Positions 52,050 through 61,330 of a stretch of 64,000 bases of DNA are shown here, piece by piece; position 1 is the stretch's first letter; each line of letters begins with the position of its first letter. The notes under the pieces are model-generated. The model searched no databases, was not told where the DNA came from, and was given only the letters and a program-made list of their open reading frames with translations. Source of the DNA: Halomonas sp. ALS9 (GTDB lineage: Bacteria; Pseudomonadota; Gammaproteobacteria; Pseudomonadales; Halomonadaceae); NCBI RefSeq assembly GCF_001651035.1, contig NZ_LXRG01000192.1, forward strand, positions 310,001 to 374,000, read 5' to 3'. The position numbers and the translations under genes were made by a program.

Positions 52050-53237
52050 ATGGATTATCACCACTACCGCGAAGCCCTTGCGGAAACGCTCGCCCAGAGT
52101 GAACTGCCCTTTCCCACTGCCGAATATCAGGCACGCCTGGATAAGATCCGTCAGGCAATGACCGCACATGGCTTAGATGCTCTGCTGCTTACCGATCCCG
52201 CCGACATTAATTACCTCACCGGCTATCACACCTTTGAAGTCTCGGTTCACGCCTGCCTGGTTTGCACGCAGGAGCGGTTAGTGCTGCAAGTCGCTTCAAT
52301 TGAAACCGGCGCCGCAGTGGTGACCGCTCGCGTGGATGAGATCATTGGCTATCGCTGGGAAAATCTGGACGAAATCATCACACCGTTGGCCGATATTCTT
52401 ACCCCCTGTCAAAAAATCGGCATAGATGGTTGGAGCAGCGGGCTACGTTTTGGAGTGATTGATGCGCTGATGCAAACCATTGGCCGTGAACGCTTTAACG
52501 AGGCAGGCGCGTTAGTCGATGCCCTCAGAATTGTTAAAAGCCCTGCTGAACTTGAGATGCTGCAAGAGAGCGCACGAATTACCGCCCTAGGCTTAGAGAT
52601 CGCCATACAGAGCATTCGCCCCGGCATGACCGATAACGATATTGCCGCCGCGGGAGCCAAAGCGCTGCTCGAAAATGGCAGCGAGTTTATGAGCCTGCAG
52701 CCCATTGTGACCAGCGGACACCGCATTGGCGTGATTCATGTCAACCATAAACGGCGTGTCATCCAGGCCAATGAGCCGGTCTTCTTAGAGTTCGGCGCCG
52801 CTTATCAACGCTATACGGCACCCATGATGCGCACCGCGGTAACCGGCGTGCCAAGCCTAGCTCTCTCTGCCACCCGGGATCTATGCCGCTCAATTTTTGA
52901 AGCGCTGTGCGGCGCCATGCGGCCAGGCAACACCTTTGATGACGCCGCCCAGGCTGCCGACGCCCTGCTCGCCCCTCAGCGCGACCAGTATTTCTTCTCC
53001 GGTGTATTTGGCTACGCCGTGGGCGCGCAGTTTCCACCTAGCTGGGTGGAAGGTACCGGCTTTATCGCCAAAGGCCAGAACCGCACCTTTGAAACCAATA
53101 TGGTTTTCCACCTGCCACTCTGCCTGCGCGTACCCGGCCAGTGGGGGGTAGGCATAAGCGACACCGTGGTGGTGACTGAAAACGGCGCCAAACCGCTGAC
53201 CACTAACGACTGGCAGCTGTTTGAGGCGCACTCATAG
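52050..53237 (+). CDS. M24-family creatinase/ectoine-hydrolase-like hydrolase
   Basis: 395 aa pita-bread-fold protein. The N-terminal domain (TDPADINYLTGYHTFEVS) is like creatinase/prolidase. The M24 metal ligands are not conserved: the region of the first two aspartates reads FLEFGAAYQRYTAPMMRT, and the histidine region reads GYAVGAQFPPSW. This pattern fits metal-independent creatinase or DoeA-type ectoine hydrolase. ATG 52050 has GGAGG 5 nt upstream. No doeB-like gene follows, so ectoine use is a guess. Confidence 0.8.
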   Translation: MDYHHYREALAETLAQSELPFPTAEYQARLDKIRQAMTAHGLDALLLTDPADINYLTGYHTFEVSVHACLVCTQERLVLQVASIETGAAVVTARVDEIIGYRWENLDEIITPLADILTPCQKIGIDGWSSGLRFGVIDALMQTIGRERFNEAGALVDALRIVKSPAELEMLQESARITALGLEIAIQSIRPGMTDNDIAAAGAKALLENGSEFMSLQPIVTSGHRIGVIHVNHKRRVIQANEPVFLEFGAAYQRYTAPMMRTAVTGVPSLALSATRDLCRSIFEALCGAMRPGNTFDDAAQAADALLAPQRDQYFFSGVFGYAVGAQFPPSWVEGTGFIAKGQNRTFETNMVFHLPLCLRVPGQWGVGISDTVVVTENGAKPLTTNDWQLFEAHS

Positions 53238-53374
53238 GTGCTTGCGCCTTATAGCCACCGTATTGACAGGTCGATGGAGTAGCGCTATCGTCAGCATAGA
53301 TGCAAATGAGAAACACTATTTTTAGCTCTCTCATCTATATGAGGTGACGATCATTTGAGGTAAGGGTAAGCACC

Positions 53375-53749
53375 ATGACCAGTGAGCAACGCCAACTCCG
53401 CCAAACGTTGATATTTTTGCGCACCTCTTTTGAAGCGGTTCAGCACTCGATTGCTGGCCGCCTGGAAGACCCGTTGCCCTGCTGGCTCGATACCAGCATG
53501 CTGTCAATGCTCTCGCGGGAACTCACTCGCTGCTGCCAACAAGCCAAACCGCTGTTCGCCCCACCTGTTATCGAACAGCTTTATATCGCCTCCCAGCAGT
53601 GCGAGCTGCTACTCAAACAGTGCCCTGGGGTACTCAGTAGTGCCGTCTGCCATCGTCAATTGGGTGCCATTATGCTGCCGCTCTCTAGCGCGCTCCAGCA
53701 GATCGATACCCCCGTCAAGCGGCGCTGGCCTTGGACGAAGTGGCACTGA
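53375..53749 (+). CDS. Hypothetical protein, 124 aa
   Basis: A single frame with AAGGG upstream of ATG 53375. The product is soluble, mainly helical, with six cysteines (for example LTRCCQQAKP and CELLLKQCPG) and no signal peptide or known motif. Codon use fits the neighbours, so it is probably real. It stands alone between the M24 gene and a convergent ATP-binding gene. Function not recognised. Confidence 0.55.
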   Translation: MTSEQRQLRQTLIFLRTSFEAVQHSIAGRLEDPLPCWLDTSMLSMLSRELTRCCQQAKPLFAPPVIEQLYIASQQCELLLKQCPGVLSSAVCHRQLGAIMLPLSSALQQIDTPVKRRWPWTKWH

Positions 53750-53848
53750 GCGAGCATTGGGGCATTACTAGTCCAGCAGATATCTAGTGGGGGCACTAGC
53801 ATGGTAGCAGGCAAGTAGCGACGCTCCAGACCTTGGAAAGGTTAGGGT

Positions 53849-55408
53849 TTATTGATGTGTATTCTTAGTGGCAAGCACTTGCTTACCTAGGTCTGTTAAT
53901 CGATATTTTTGGGTTGGGCTACGCGGCGAGCTAGGTTGTGTCATTTCAATCAATGCCAGTGCCAATGCCGGTTGTAAATAATTTTTTATAAACGTCGGGC
54001 GATGCGCGAGTGATAACGCCTCAAGAAGTGCTTTAGTGCTCATTGGCTCTTCAAGCAGAGCTTGCAATAACCGCATTACTTGTTCGGTTACTTGTTCGGT
54101 TACTTGTTCGGTTACTTGCTTAGTTGCTACAGGGGCTATGTCCTTATCAACCAAAAACCCTCTATGAACGGGTAAGCGAATTAAAAAGTAACTGCGTTCA
54201 TCGTCGGTTTCGAACACCGGCTCTGGAGAACCGTTCCCCTTCATCACTCGAAGAATTTTTGGCACGCCCGTTGAACGGCCTTCCGTTAAATCCAGCTCTT
54301 TTAAAAACTCGCCGATACGCCGGTTGCGGTAGCGGCGGCTGACTGCTGTACCTGCTTGCAGGTCTTGCAAACGAATTGAGCGGTCTGGCCCTGGGAAGCT
54401 GAGAACCACAAGCTCCTGACCATCAATACGAATCTCAATGGGCTCACGAATTTCATAAGAGCGGTGATACACCGCATTCACCACCGCTTCTTCAATGGCG
54501 ACCAGCGGAAAATTCCAGAAACGCTCGGCCTGGGGACGATCAGCGTGCTTTGTTACGCCCTCTTTCAAATAGTTGCGGTTAATGTAGTCCAACGCCGTAC
54601 GGGTTATACGTCCCAGCGGGCCCTTAAATATCTTCTCTTCAAAATGGTCACCACCGGCTCCGTCTGGAAAATACACCACATCTATTTGAGTGGCTGGGAA
54701 AAACTGCTCAGGATGCTCGTTAAAAAACAACAGCCCCACATTTTTGGGAAAGGCCATCTCGCTTGGCCCACCGACCACATTCAATCGACGGCCCAAGGTT
54801 TCAAGATCCAGTTCGCGGGCTTCTGCCGCTAATTCACTGCCAATATCGTGCAAAAAGTCACGCATCAAATAAGGGGAAAGATCGCTTAAATCCGCAGTTT
54901 GGCGATAGCGATCATCAAAAGGCACGGTTGCTGCCAAACTTAGCAGCTCGCGCTCATCCCGCCCCGATGCTTTTACCGTACTGGTATGTTTGCGCAGGTA
55001 ATAGGCCCAATTGCTCTTCTTGCTTAAGCTGGTTTTAGCTTTATAGGGCCGTGTTTCCCCGCCTGGGGCCCATAGCACCAGAATAGTTTTGCCCTGAATG
55101 TCATAGGTGGCTGTTAATGGATGATAGTGCGGCGAAATCGCTGAATGCCCAAGATTTAACAGCTCTTTTTGAATGGCATCGATTTGCGCCGGTAACAGAC
55201 CAGCAGGCGGAAATTGCGGCTGGCCATTTTCTTCCGCCACACCCACTAATACGTAACCGCCACCCAAATTGTGAAAGTCATTAGCGAAGGCACACAAGGT
55301 GTGTAGGATGGATTCTGGGTTCCAGCCTTCCTTATATTCAATGCGTTCGCTTTCCACCGTGCGGTGATGGAGCAAGTCATCAATATTGATGGGAAGTTTA
55401 GGTGTCAT
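53849..55408 (-). CDS. AlbA_2-domain ATP-binding protein (COG2865-type putative regulator)
   Basis: 519 aa. The N-terminal AlbA_2 domain starts RTVESERIEYKEGWNPESIL and includes FANDFHNLGGGYVLVGVAE. The middle ATPase-like domain has EEAVVNAVYHRSYEIREPIEIRI. The C-terminus is a winged helix of the kind fused to these proteins. Just before it lies TEQV repeated four times, coded by a 12-bp tandem repeat at about 54076-54123. Family members are predicted DNA-binding or helicase-like regulators; some occur in accessory or defence loci. Role here unknown. Confidence 0.82.
   Translation of the reverse strand: MTPKLPINIDDLLHHRTVESERIEYKEGWNPESILHTLCAFANDFHNLGGGYVLVGVAEENGQPQFPPAGLLPAQIDAIQKELLNLGHSAISPHYHPLTATYDIQGKTILVLWAPGGETRPYKAKTSLSKKSNWAYYLRKHTSTVKASGRDERELLSLAATVPFDDRYRQTADLSDLSPYLMRDFLHDIGSELAAEARELDLETLGRRLNVVGGPSEMAFPKNVGLLFFNEHPEQFFPATQIDVVYFPDGAGGDHFEEKIFKGPLGRITRTALDYINRNYLKEGVTKHADRPQAERFWNFPLVAIEEAVVNAVYHRSYEIREPIEIRIDGQELVVLSFPGPDRSIRLQDLQAGTAVSRRYRNRRIGEFLKELDLTEGRSTGVPKILRVMKGNGSPEPVFETDDERSYFLIRLPVHRGFLVDKDIAPVATKQVTEQVTEQVTEQVMRLLQALLEEPMSTKALLEALSLAHRPTFIKNYLQPALALALIEMTQPSSPRSPTQKYRLTDLGKQVLATKNTHQ
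54076..54123 (-). repeat. 12-bp tandem repeat coding (TEQV)n
   Basis: The 12-bp unit GTTACTTGTTCG (plus strand) occurs about three times exactly with degenerate copies at both ends. Each unit adds Thr-Glu-Gln-Val in frame, so slippage would change linker length without a frameshift. Confidence 0.85.
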
Positions 55409-55715
55409 GCCGCTTGCTCAGGCGTTTGATTGACGTCATATCGCACGTGCTAGGCCTTATAACGCTTAAGTTAACCTTATGATGTAGAACGGTGCATTTA
55501 AATGCAATTATCAAGCGAACAGCACTCTCTTTGAGAACATGAGTCTTCGTTGCCTCGCCCTTGCCTACTCCTTGACCCACTGACCTGTGCAGCTCCGTTT
55601 GTATTATCTTTAACACCCCACCTAGTGGCTGCAAAGCATTGGCTGGCATCAACTAGTAAACTGGTCTATTCTAATGCGTACTATTTCATCGAAGCATTCA
55701 AAAGGAGCTTAATTG
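55409..55715. other. Gap between the AlbA_2 gene and the alkene reductase gene
   Basis: About 305 bp with promoters for both divergent genes. TAGTAAACTGGTCTA at 55654-55668 is an imperfect palindrome resembling TetR/NemR-type operators near nemA genes. No gene or RNA is recognised. Confidence 0.5.
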
Positions 55716-56834
55716 ATGGCTTTCGAAACACTGTTTACTCCCACCCAGATGGGCAGCCTATCAATTCCTAACCGCGTTATTATGGCGCCGCTGACTCGTT
55801 CGCGTACACCCGATAGCGTACCGAGCAAGATGCAGGAAGCTTATTACGGTCAACGTGCTGGTGCGGGGCTAATCATCAGCGAAGCTACCAATATCTCCCC
55901 CACTGCCCGTGGCTATGTGTATACACCGGGCATTTGGACGGATGAGCAGGAAGCTGGTTGGAAAGGCGTGGTGGACGCAGTACACGCTAAGGGTGGCCGT
56001 ATTGCCCTGCAACTGTGGCACGTTGGGCGCGTTTCCCATGAAATGGTTCAACCCGATGGCCAACAGCCCGTTGCGCCGAGTGCATTGAAAGGTGAAGGCG
56101 CTCAGTGTTTCGTCGAGTTTGAAGATGGCACTGCGGGCCAGCATCCCACCAGTACCCCGCGTGCGTTGGAAACCGATGAGATTCCCGGCATTGTCGACGA
56201 CTACCGCCAAGCGGCTGTGCGCGCCAAGCGGGCCGGTTTCGATATGGTCGAAGTCCACGCCGCTAACGCTTACCTGCTCAACCAGTTCCTAGCCACCGGC
56301 ACCAACCAGCGTACCGACCAGTACGGCGGCTCGCTGGAGAATCGTGCCCGCTTCCCACTGGAAGTCGTCGACGCCGTGATTGACGTCTATGACGCTGACC
56401 GGGTTGGCATTCGCATGACACCGTTTATCGAACTGTTTGGCTTGACCGATGATGAGCCGGAAGCAATGGCCTTCTACATGGCCGAGCAGCTCTCCAAGCG
56501 CGGCCTTGCCTATCTGCATCTTAACGAACCCAACTGGGCCGGTGGCGATACCACCTTCCCTGACGGCTTCCGTGAACAGATGCGCAAACGCTTTAGCGGC
56601 AGCCTGATCTACTGCGGCAACTACGATGCCGAGCGCGCTGAAGCCCGCATTAGTGAAAACACTACCGATGCGGTTGCTTTCGGCCGTCCTTACATTGCCA
56701 ATCCTGATTTGCCCGAGCGCTTCCGTGTGAACGCGCCGCTCACCGAGCCCAACCATGAAACCTTCTACGGCGGTGATGAAAAGGGCTATACCGACTATCC
56801 ATTTATGGATAATGGCTATGACCGTATGAGTTAA
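55716..56834 (+). CDS. nemA: Old yellow enzyme-type alkene reductase
   Basis: 372 aa FMN-dependent TIM barrel. FTPTQMGSLSIPNRVIMAPLTRSR is the family start; QLWHVGRVSH, EVHAANAYLLNQFL and TNQRTDQYGGSLENRARF carry FMN- and substrate-binding residues (His/Asn pair and catalytic Tyr). It reduces activated C=C bonds of enones, maleimides or nitro compounds with NAD(P)H. AAGGAG lies 8 nt before ATG 55716. Single gene with its own terminator. Confidence 0.93.
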   Translation: MAFETLFTPTQMGSLSIPNRVIMAPLTRSRTPDSVPSKMQEAYYGQRAGAGLIISEATNISPTARGYVYTPGIWTDEQEAGWKGVVDAVHAKGGRIALQLWHVGRVSHEMVQPDGQQPVAPSALKGEGAQCFVEFEDGTAGQHPTSTPRALETDEIPGIVDDYRQAAVRAKRAGFDMVEVHAANAYLLNQFLATGTNQRTDQYGGSLENRARFPLEVVDAVIDVYDADRVGIRMTPFIELFGLTDDEPEAMAFYMAEQLSKRGLAYLHLNEPNWAGGDTTFPDGFREQMRKRFSGSLIYCGNYDAERAEARISENTTDAVAFGRPYIANPDLPERFRVNAPLTEPNHETFYGGDEKGYTDYPFMDNGYDRMS

Positions 56835-56886
56835 ACGTATGAGTTAAAACAGCACGCCACTATTGCTGTTACTCCCTTACGTTGGA

Positions 56887-56914
56887 AAAGCATCACTTAG
56901 GTGATGCTTTTTTT
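56887..56914 (+). terminator. Intrinsic terminator after nemA
   Basis: AAAGCATCAC pairs perfectly with GTGATGCTTT around TTAG and is followed by further T residues. It is 53 nt past the nemA stop. Confidence 0.93.
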
Positions 56915-56978
56915 ATATCTGCCCATTGTAAAACACTGCTAGGCTATTGATTCTTTCGTATGAACAGACAGGTGATCA

Positions 56979-57446
56979 ATGCTTGGTTCACTATTAGCGC
57001 TGCTGGTATCTCTTCTGCTCGTCGGCCTTACCGCCACGACTGGTGCGCGCTTTCGGCCCGATGGTTGGTACCGTGAACTGCGTAAACCTACCTGGACACC
57101 GCCGGATATCGCCTTCCCTATTGCTTGGGGCATACTGTATCTATTGATGGCTATCGCCGCATGGCGAATATACATGGCTGAAGAATCAGCATGGCGCACG
57201 GCAGGCTTAATGGTTTACGCGCTGCAACTTTTAGTCAATGCAGCCTGGTCATGGCTGTTCTTTGGGCGTAAACAAATTGTTGCTGCGCTGGTAGATATCA
57301 TGGTGTTACTGGCATTAATTACGATCGCCATCGCACTTTTTTTCCAGGTCAACACCCTAGCCGCGTGGCTTATGGTGCCCTACTGGCTTTGGGTAGCACT
57401 TGCGCTAGCCCTTAACGCCACTATTTTTCGGTTAAATCAAGCTTGA
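56979..57446 (+). CDS. tspO: TspO/MBR family tryptophan-rich sensory protein
   Basis: 155 aa with five membrane helices. The family motifs are present: GWYRELRKPTWTPPDIAFPIAWGILYLLMAIAAWRI, and NAAWSWLFFGRK later. TspO binds porphyrins and sterol-like ligands and is linked to stress and light responses. AGGTGATCA leads into ATG 56979. The ZipA-like gene follows after 32 nt and may be co-transcribed. Confidence 0.9.
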   Translation: MLGSLLALLVSLLLVGLTATTGARFRPDGWYRELRKPTWTPPDIAFPIAWGILYLLMAIAAWRIYMAEESAWRTAGLMVYALQLLVNAAWSWLFFGRKQIVAALVDIMVLLALITIAIALFFQVNTLAAWLMVPYWLWVALALALNATIFRLNQA

Positions 57447-57478
57447 GCGCTGATTAAACAACAAAGGGTTCTGAGAGT

Positions 57479-58078
57479 ATGGATCGCACCACCGCTATAA
57501 TATTACTCGCCTTCGCATCGCTGGTATTAGGCGCAATGGCAACGGCGATATTTATCTATGTCATTGTCCCCTGGCGTCGCCGACGGCGCGCAGCGAAAGA
57601 GAAAGCCGCTAACCCAGCATCTACTCAAGCGAATAGCCCTCCGGAGCCGTCCGAAACATCCACACCGGCCAAGCGCACTAACAATGTGAAACAACACTCA
57701 CTATTTATTATTTTTGATCAGCCGAGTGAGCGTTCAGATGAGCAGCTTACCGAGTGGCTGCGTGAGAAAGATGCTCATTATGAACCGCTTAGGAAAGTAT
57801 TCTTAATCAATGGGCAGCAACCCGCTAACCCCATTACTATTGCCAATGCATTTTTACCGGGAGAGCTGCCTGATCTCTTCAGAGATGAGAGCGGCAGCGA
57901 AATAATCAAAGGTATCAGCCTAATCGTCAAGCCTCCTTTGCGTAAACGCCGAAACCAGCAAATGATTGTTTTTGTTGAAATCGCCAAGGAAGCAGCGACG
58001 CTATTCAATGCCAATGTACTGGATACTGACCATCAAACGGCAACCGAAGAAACCTACGCCCAGATCATTGGCGAATAG
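57479..58078 (+). CDS. ZipA-like membrane-anchored protein
   Basis: 199 aa. An N-terminal membrane helix (IILLAFASLVLGAMATAIFI, then YVIVPWRRRRRAA) is followed by a basic patch, a Pro/Ser/Thr-rich linker (about residues 38-70), and a globular domain from KQHSLFIIFDQPSE to the end. That domain resembles the ZipA FtsZ-binding fold (ANAFLPGELPD, IKGISLIVKPP, ANVLDTDHQTATEETYAQII). Order and size are ZipA-like but the conserved core is weak. It could be a divergent paralogue rather than the division protein. Called by eye only. Confidence 0.5.
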   Translation: MDRTTAIILLAFASLVLGAMATAIFIYVIVPWRRRRRAAKEKAANPASTQANSPPEPSETSTPAKRTNNVKQHSLFIIFDQPSERSDEQLTEWLREKDAHYEPLRKVFLINGQQPANPITIANAFLPGELPDLFRDESGSEIIKGISLIVKPPLRKRRNQQMIVFVEIAKEAATLFNANVLDTDHQTATEETYAQIIGE

Positions 58079-58117
58079 CCTTAGCGATGCTTATAAAAAT
58101 AGCTAATACCAATAGGC

Positions 58118-59707
58118 TTACACCACCCCCTGGCTGCGCAGATAGTCGTCGTAGCTGCCGCTGAAATCGACGATGCCTTCCGGCTGCATATCGATAATGC
58201 GCGTGGCTAGCGATGACACAAACTCGCGGTCGTGGCTGACAAACAGCAGCGTACCGGGGTAGTTCTCCAAGGCTAGGTTTAATGCCTCGATAGACTCCAT
58301 ATCCAAGTGGTTGGTCGGCTCATCCATCAGCATTACGTTGGGCTGAGTAAGGATTAACTTACCGAACAGCATACGCCCCTGCTCGCCACCAGAAATCACC
58401 TTCACCGATTTGCCTATATCATCGCTGGAAAACAGCATCCGCCCCAGAGCGCCGCGAACTACCTGTTCTCCACCTTGCGTCCATGACGACATCCACTCGA
58501 ATAGCGTGGCGTCAACGGCAAAATCATCGCTGTGATCCTGGGCAAAAACACCCACTTCAGCGGCTTCGGTCCATTTCACTTCGCCCGCATCTGGATGCAG
58601 CTCACCCGCCAGGGTTTTCAGCAGCGTGGTTTTACCAATGCCGTTGGGGCCGATAATGGCAATTCGCTCTCCGGCTTCAACGGTCATGGATAGCCGTTCA
58701 AACAACGGTTTCTCGCCGTTATAAGCCTTGGTAATGCCATCCACATTGACAGCATTGCGATGGATCTTCTTGGCCTGATCAAAGCGAATAAAGGGACTAA
58801 CCCGGCTGGAGGGTTTGATGTCTTCCAGTTTGATTTTATCGATTTGACGCGCTCGCGACGTGGCCTGTTTAGCCTTCGAGGCGTTGGCAGAGAAGCGGCT
58901 AACGAACTGCTGCAGTTCGGCGATCTGGGCCTTCTTCTTGGCGTTATCAGAGTGCTGACGCTCGCGGGCGGCGGTGGCAGCGGTCATGTAATCATCGTAA
59001 TTACCCGGGAACAGGGTAATTTCACCGTAATCCAGATCCGCCATATGGGTGCAGACGCTGTTCAGGAAGTGGCGGTCGTGGGAGATGATAATCATGGTGC
59101 TGCTGCGCGCTTTAAGAATATCTTCCAGCCAGCGGATGGTGTTGATGTCCAGATGGTTGGTGGGCTCATCCAGCAGCAGTACATCCGGGTCGGAGAACAG
59201 TGCCTGAGCCAGCAGTACGCGTAGTTTCCAACCGGGAGACACTTCGCTCATCGGGCCGGTGTGCTGCTCGATGGGGATACCTAACCCTAGTAGCAGTTCG
59301 CCTGCGCGGGACTCAGCGGTGTAGCCATCCAGCTCGGCAAAGCGGACTTCCAGATCAGCAACGGCCATGCCGTCCTCTTCGCTCATTTCTGCCAGCGAGT
59401 AAATACGCTCGCGCTCGGCAGCCACCGACCAGAGCTCAACATTACCCATGATCACGGTGTCGATGACGCGCTCGTTTTCAAACGCAAATTGATCCTGACG
59501 CAGCTTACCCAACCGTGTACTGCTATCCAGCATCACCTGGCCGGAAGAGGGCTCCAAATCGCCACCGAGAATTTTCATAAAGGTGGATTTGCCGCAGCCG
59601 TTCGCGCCGATCAGGCCGTAACGGTTGCCGTTATTGAATTTAACAGAGACATTTTCAAACAGGGGCTTGGCCCCAAACTGCATGGTGATATTGGCGGTTG
59701 CGATCAC
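58118..59707 (-). CDS. ABC-F family ATPase, YbiT-type
   Basis: 529 aa with two ABC domains and no membrane segments. Walker A motifs are GANGCGKST and GPNGIGKTT; signature motifs are the degenerate [15 protein letters not shown] and [14 protein letters not shown]; both Walker B lines end [11 protein letters not shown] 59707 (product start [11 protein letters not shown]) matches E. coli YbiT and its length of about 530 aa; an ATG at 59797 would add 30 odd residues. ABC-F proteins act on the ribosome to help stalled or difficult translation. Confidence 0.9.
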   Translation of the reverse strand: MIATANITMQFGAKPLFENVSVKFNNGNRYGLIGANGCGKSTFMKILGGDLEPSSGQVMLDSSTRLGKLRQDQFAFENERVIDTVIMGNVELWSVAAERERIYSLAEMSEEDGMAVADLEVRFAELDGYTAESRAGELLLGLGIPIEQHTGPMSEVSPGWKLRVLLAQALFSDPDVLLLDEPTNHLDINTIRWLEDILKARSSTMIIISHDRHFLNSVCTHMADLDYGEITLFPGNYDDYMTAATAARERQHSDNAKKKAQIAELQQFVSRFSANASKAKQATSRARQIDKIKLEDIKPSSRVSPFIRFDQAKKIHRNAVNVDGITKAYNGEKPLFERLSMTVEAGERIAIIGPNGIGKTTLLKTLAGELHPDAGEVKWTEAAEVGVFAQDHSDDFAVDATLFEWMSSWTQGGEQVVRGALGRMLFSSDDIGKSVKVISGGEQGRMLFGKLILTQPNVMLMDEPTNHLDMESIEALNLALENYPGTLLFVSHDREFVSSLATRIIDMQPEGIVDFSGSYDDYLRSQGVV

Positions 59708-59816
59708 AAAAAAAGAGCCCCGGTTAGCATATCTGTAACAACAGTATTTACAATACGAAAGGCCCGCGATTCTACGCGCTATTGGACGGGTATTCACCCA
59801 TCAGACTTTCGTCACA

Positions 59817-60671
59817 TCAGGTGATTGCCGGAATATCGAGTAGAAAGCGTTGATCATCAAGTGCTTGGCGCAGCCGCGAGTGCAAAATATCGACGATCCC
59901 TTGGTGTTCCCCCACCAGTTTCGTCGTGGTAACGGAAAGCTCTGGATGCTGCTGTTCAGCGGCCGCACAAATCTCGGCGATATCGCCGCCCTCCCCGGCG
60001 TGGCGGCCCGGCGAAAGAAACAGCATCGCCAAGATAACTGGCCCTGAACTGAACTCGGGTGATACAAGCAAGTTTTCCAGCAGCGGCTCGTTAAAGCGGT
60101 ACTCATCGCCCTCGCGGCGCTCCATGGAGGCTGCAGCAACGCAGGCCACCTCTTGACCAAGCAGCACACTAAGCTGTCCCGCCAGGCGATTGCGCACCGC
60201 GGTGACCTCTGGAATCGGGCTGCCGTGATCTACCAGCGCCACATGCGGCTTAGTACCTGGCTGAAATTTGTCGCGCACGTTGTCGGCCAGCAGATGGGCT
60301 AAACGCAGGTCATTACTACCGAACTCATCCACCAAGGGCTGGGCCACCCGCACCTTCACGTGAGGAAAGCGCTCTTGCAGCGTGGCCATACGTTCAGGCA
60401 GGTAGCCCGTCAGCGCTTTGCTAGGGCCGAAAAAGAACGGCAGGATAATGATTTCCGTTGCCCCCTGTTCGGCACAGCGCTCAGCGGCGGGGCCAAGCGT
60501 TGTAGCAGGGATTCCCTCAACCTCATCGGCTGGGATCTTGTTAGAGTGCAGCAGCGAAGCCGCCTGCACGGTTTCGCCAATCAGCTCGCTAAGCGAGGCC
60601 GCCACGCGGCGCAAATTCAGCGTTGCCTGGGGCCGCAGGGAGCCATTATCGACCAGAAAAATCGCGCGCAT
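59817..60671 (-). CDS. CbiX/sirohydrochlorin-chelatase-like two-domain protein
   Basis: 284 aa with two repeats of the CbiX fold. The second repeat keeps the metal His (VALVDHGSPIPEV), but the first reads FLVDNGSLRP where the family usually has HGS. FFFGPSKALTGYLPERM and LSPGRHAGEGGDIAEI are the matching lower halves. Family members insert Co, Ni or Fe into tetrapyrroles; the metal and substrate here are unknown. ATG 60671 has GGGAG upstream, better than the frame's far start at 60701. Confidence 0.78.
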   Translation of the reverse strand: MRAIFLVDNGSLRPQATLNLRRVAASLSELIGETVQAASLLHSNKIPADEVEGIPATTLGPAAERCAEQGATEIIILPFFFGPSKALTGYLPERMATLQERFPHVKVRVAQPLVDEFGSNDLRLAHLLADNVRDKFQPGTKPHVALVDHGSPIPEVTAVRNRLAGQLSVLLGQEVACVAAASMERREGDEYRFNEPLLENLLVSPEFSSGPVILAMLFLSPGRHAGEGGDIAEICAAAEQQHPELSVTTTKLVGEHQGIVDILHSRLRQALDDQRFLLDIPAIT

Positions 60672-60752
60672 GTCTGTCTCCCAAGTGATCGTCAGTGACA
60701 TGATAAGATAGACGCTGAAACAAATACGCCGAGAACATGATGCTTGATACTG

Positions 60753-61325
60753 ATGTTTGACACCACTGCCTTAAACCAGCAAAGAAACTTCTTCGAGGGC
60801 CATGCGGCTATCTGGCTGTTTGGTTACGGCTCGCTGATCTGGAAGGCCGATTTTGACTTCCTAGAGCGCCGCCCAGCTTATATTCAAGGCTGGGAACGGC
60901 GGTTTTGGCAGGCTTCCCACGACCATCGCGGCACCCCTGAAGCACCCGGGCGTGTAGCGACGCTGATCCGCGCCAAGGATTCGATTTGCCACGGGATGGC
61001 TTACCGCATTACCCCAGAAGTGTTGGCACCGCTGGATGTGCGGGAGAAGAACGGCTATTTGCGGGAAAAAGTACCGCTGACATTTGTCGATGACGATGGC
61101 AATCCCACTGAACAAAGCGAGGGATTGATTTACCTGGCCAGCGATGACAACCCCGCTTTTCTGGGCGAAGCGCCTCTTGCTGACATCGCTAAGCAAATCG
61201 CTAACGCTCATGGCCCCAGCGGCCCCAATCGCGAATACCTCGTCAATCTGGCCAAGGCGCTGCGCGAGCTAGGGGCCAAAGACGCCCATATTTTTGCCCT
61301 AGAGCGGCAGTTGAGCCGGTTTTAA
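60753..61325 (+). CDS. ChaC-type gamma-glutamylcyclotransferase
   Basis: 190 aa. FGYGSLIWKADFDFLERRPAYIQGW is the ChaC/GGCT phosphate-binding start, and the catalytic Glu is in LDVREKNGYLREKV. ChaC enzymes split glutathione to 5-oxoproline and Cys-Gly. ATG 60753 is chosen; the frame also has a TTG at 60744, and no strong ribosome-binding site is seen for either. Divergent from the CbiX-like gene and convergent with the HPP gene, 5 bp away. Confidence 0.88.
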   Translation: MFDTTALNQQRNFFEGHAAIWLFGYGSLIWKADFDFLERRPAYIQGWERRFWQASHDHRGTPEAPGRVATLIRAKDSICHGMAYRITPEVLAPLDVREKNGYLREKVPLTFVDDDGNPTEQSEGLIYLASDDNPAFLGEAPLADIAKQIANAHGPSGPNREYLVNLAKALRELGAKDAHIFALERQLSRF

Positions 61326-61330
61326 AAACA

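Noticed and set aside
55426..55439. TTGAT-TGAC-GTCAT near the AlbA_2 gene, similar to an FNR box
   Set aside because: One half-site is incomplete and the neighbours have no link to anaerobic growth, so it is within chance expectation.
55398..55652. 84-codon minus-strand frame upstream of the AlbA_2 gene
   Set aside because: Odd composition, no start signal and overlap with the promoter region.
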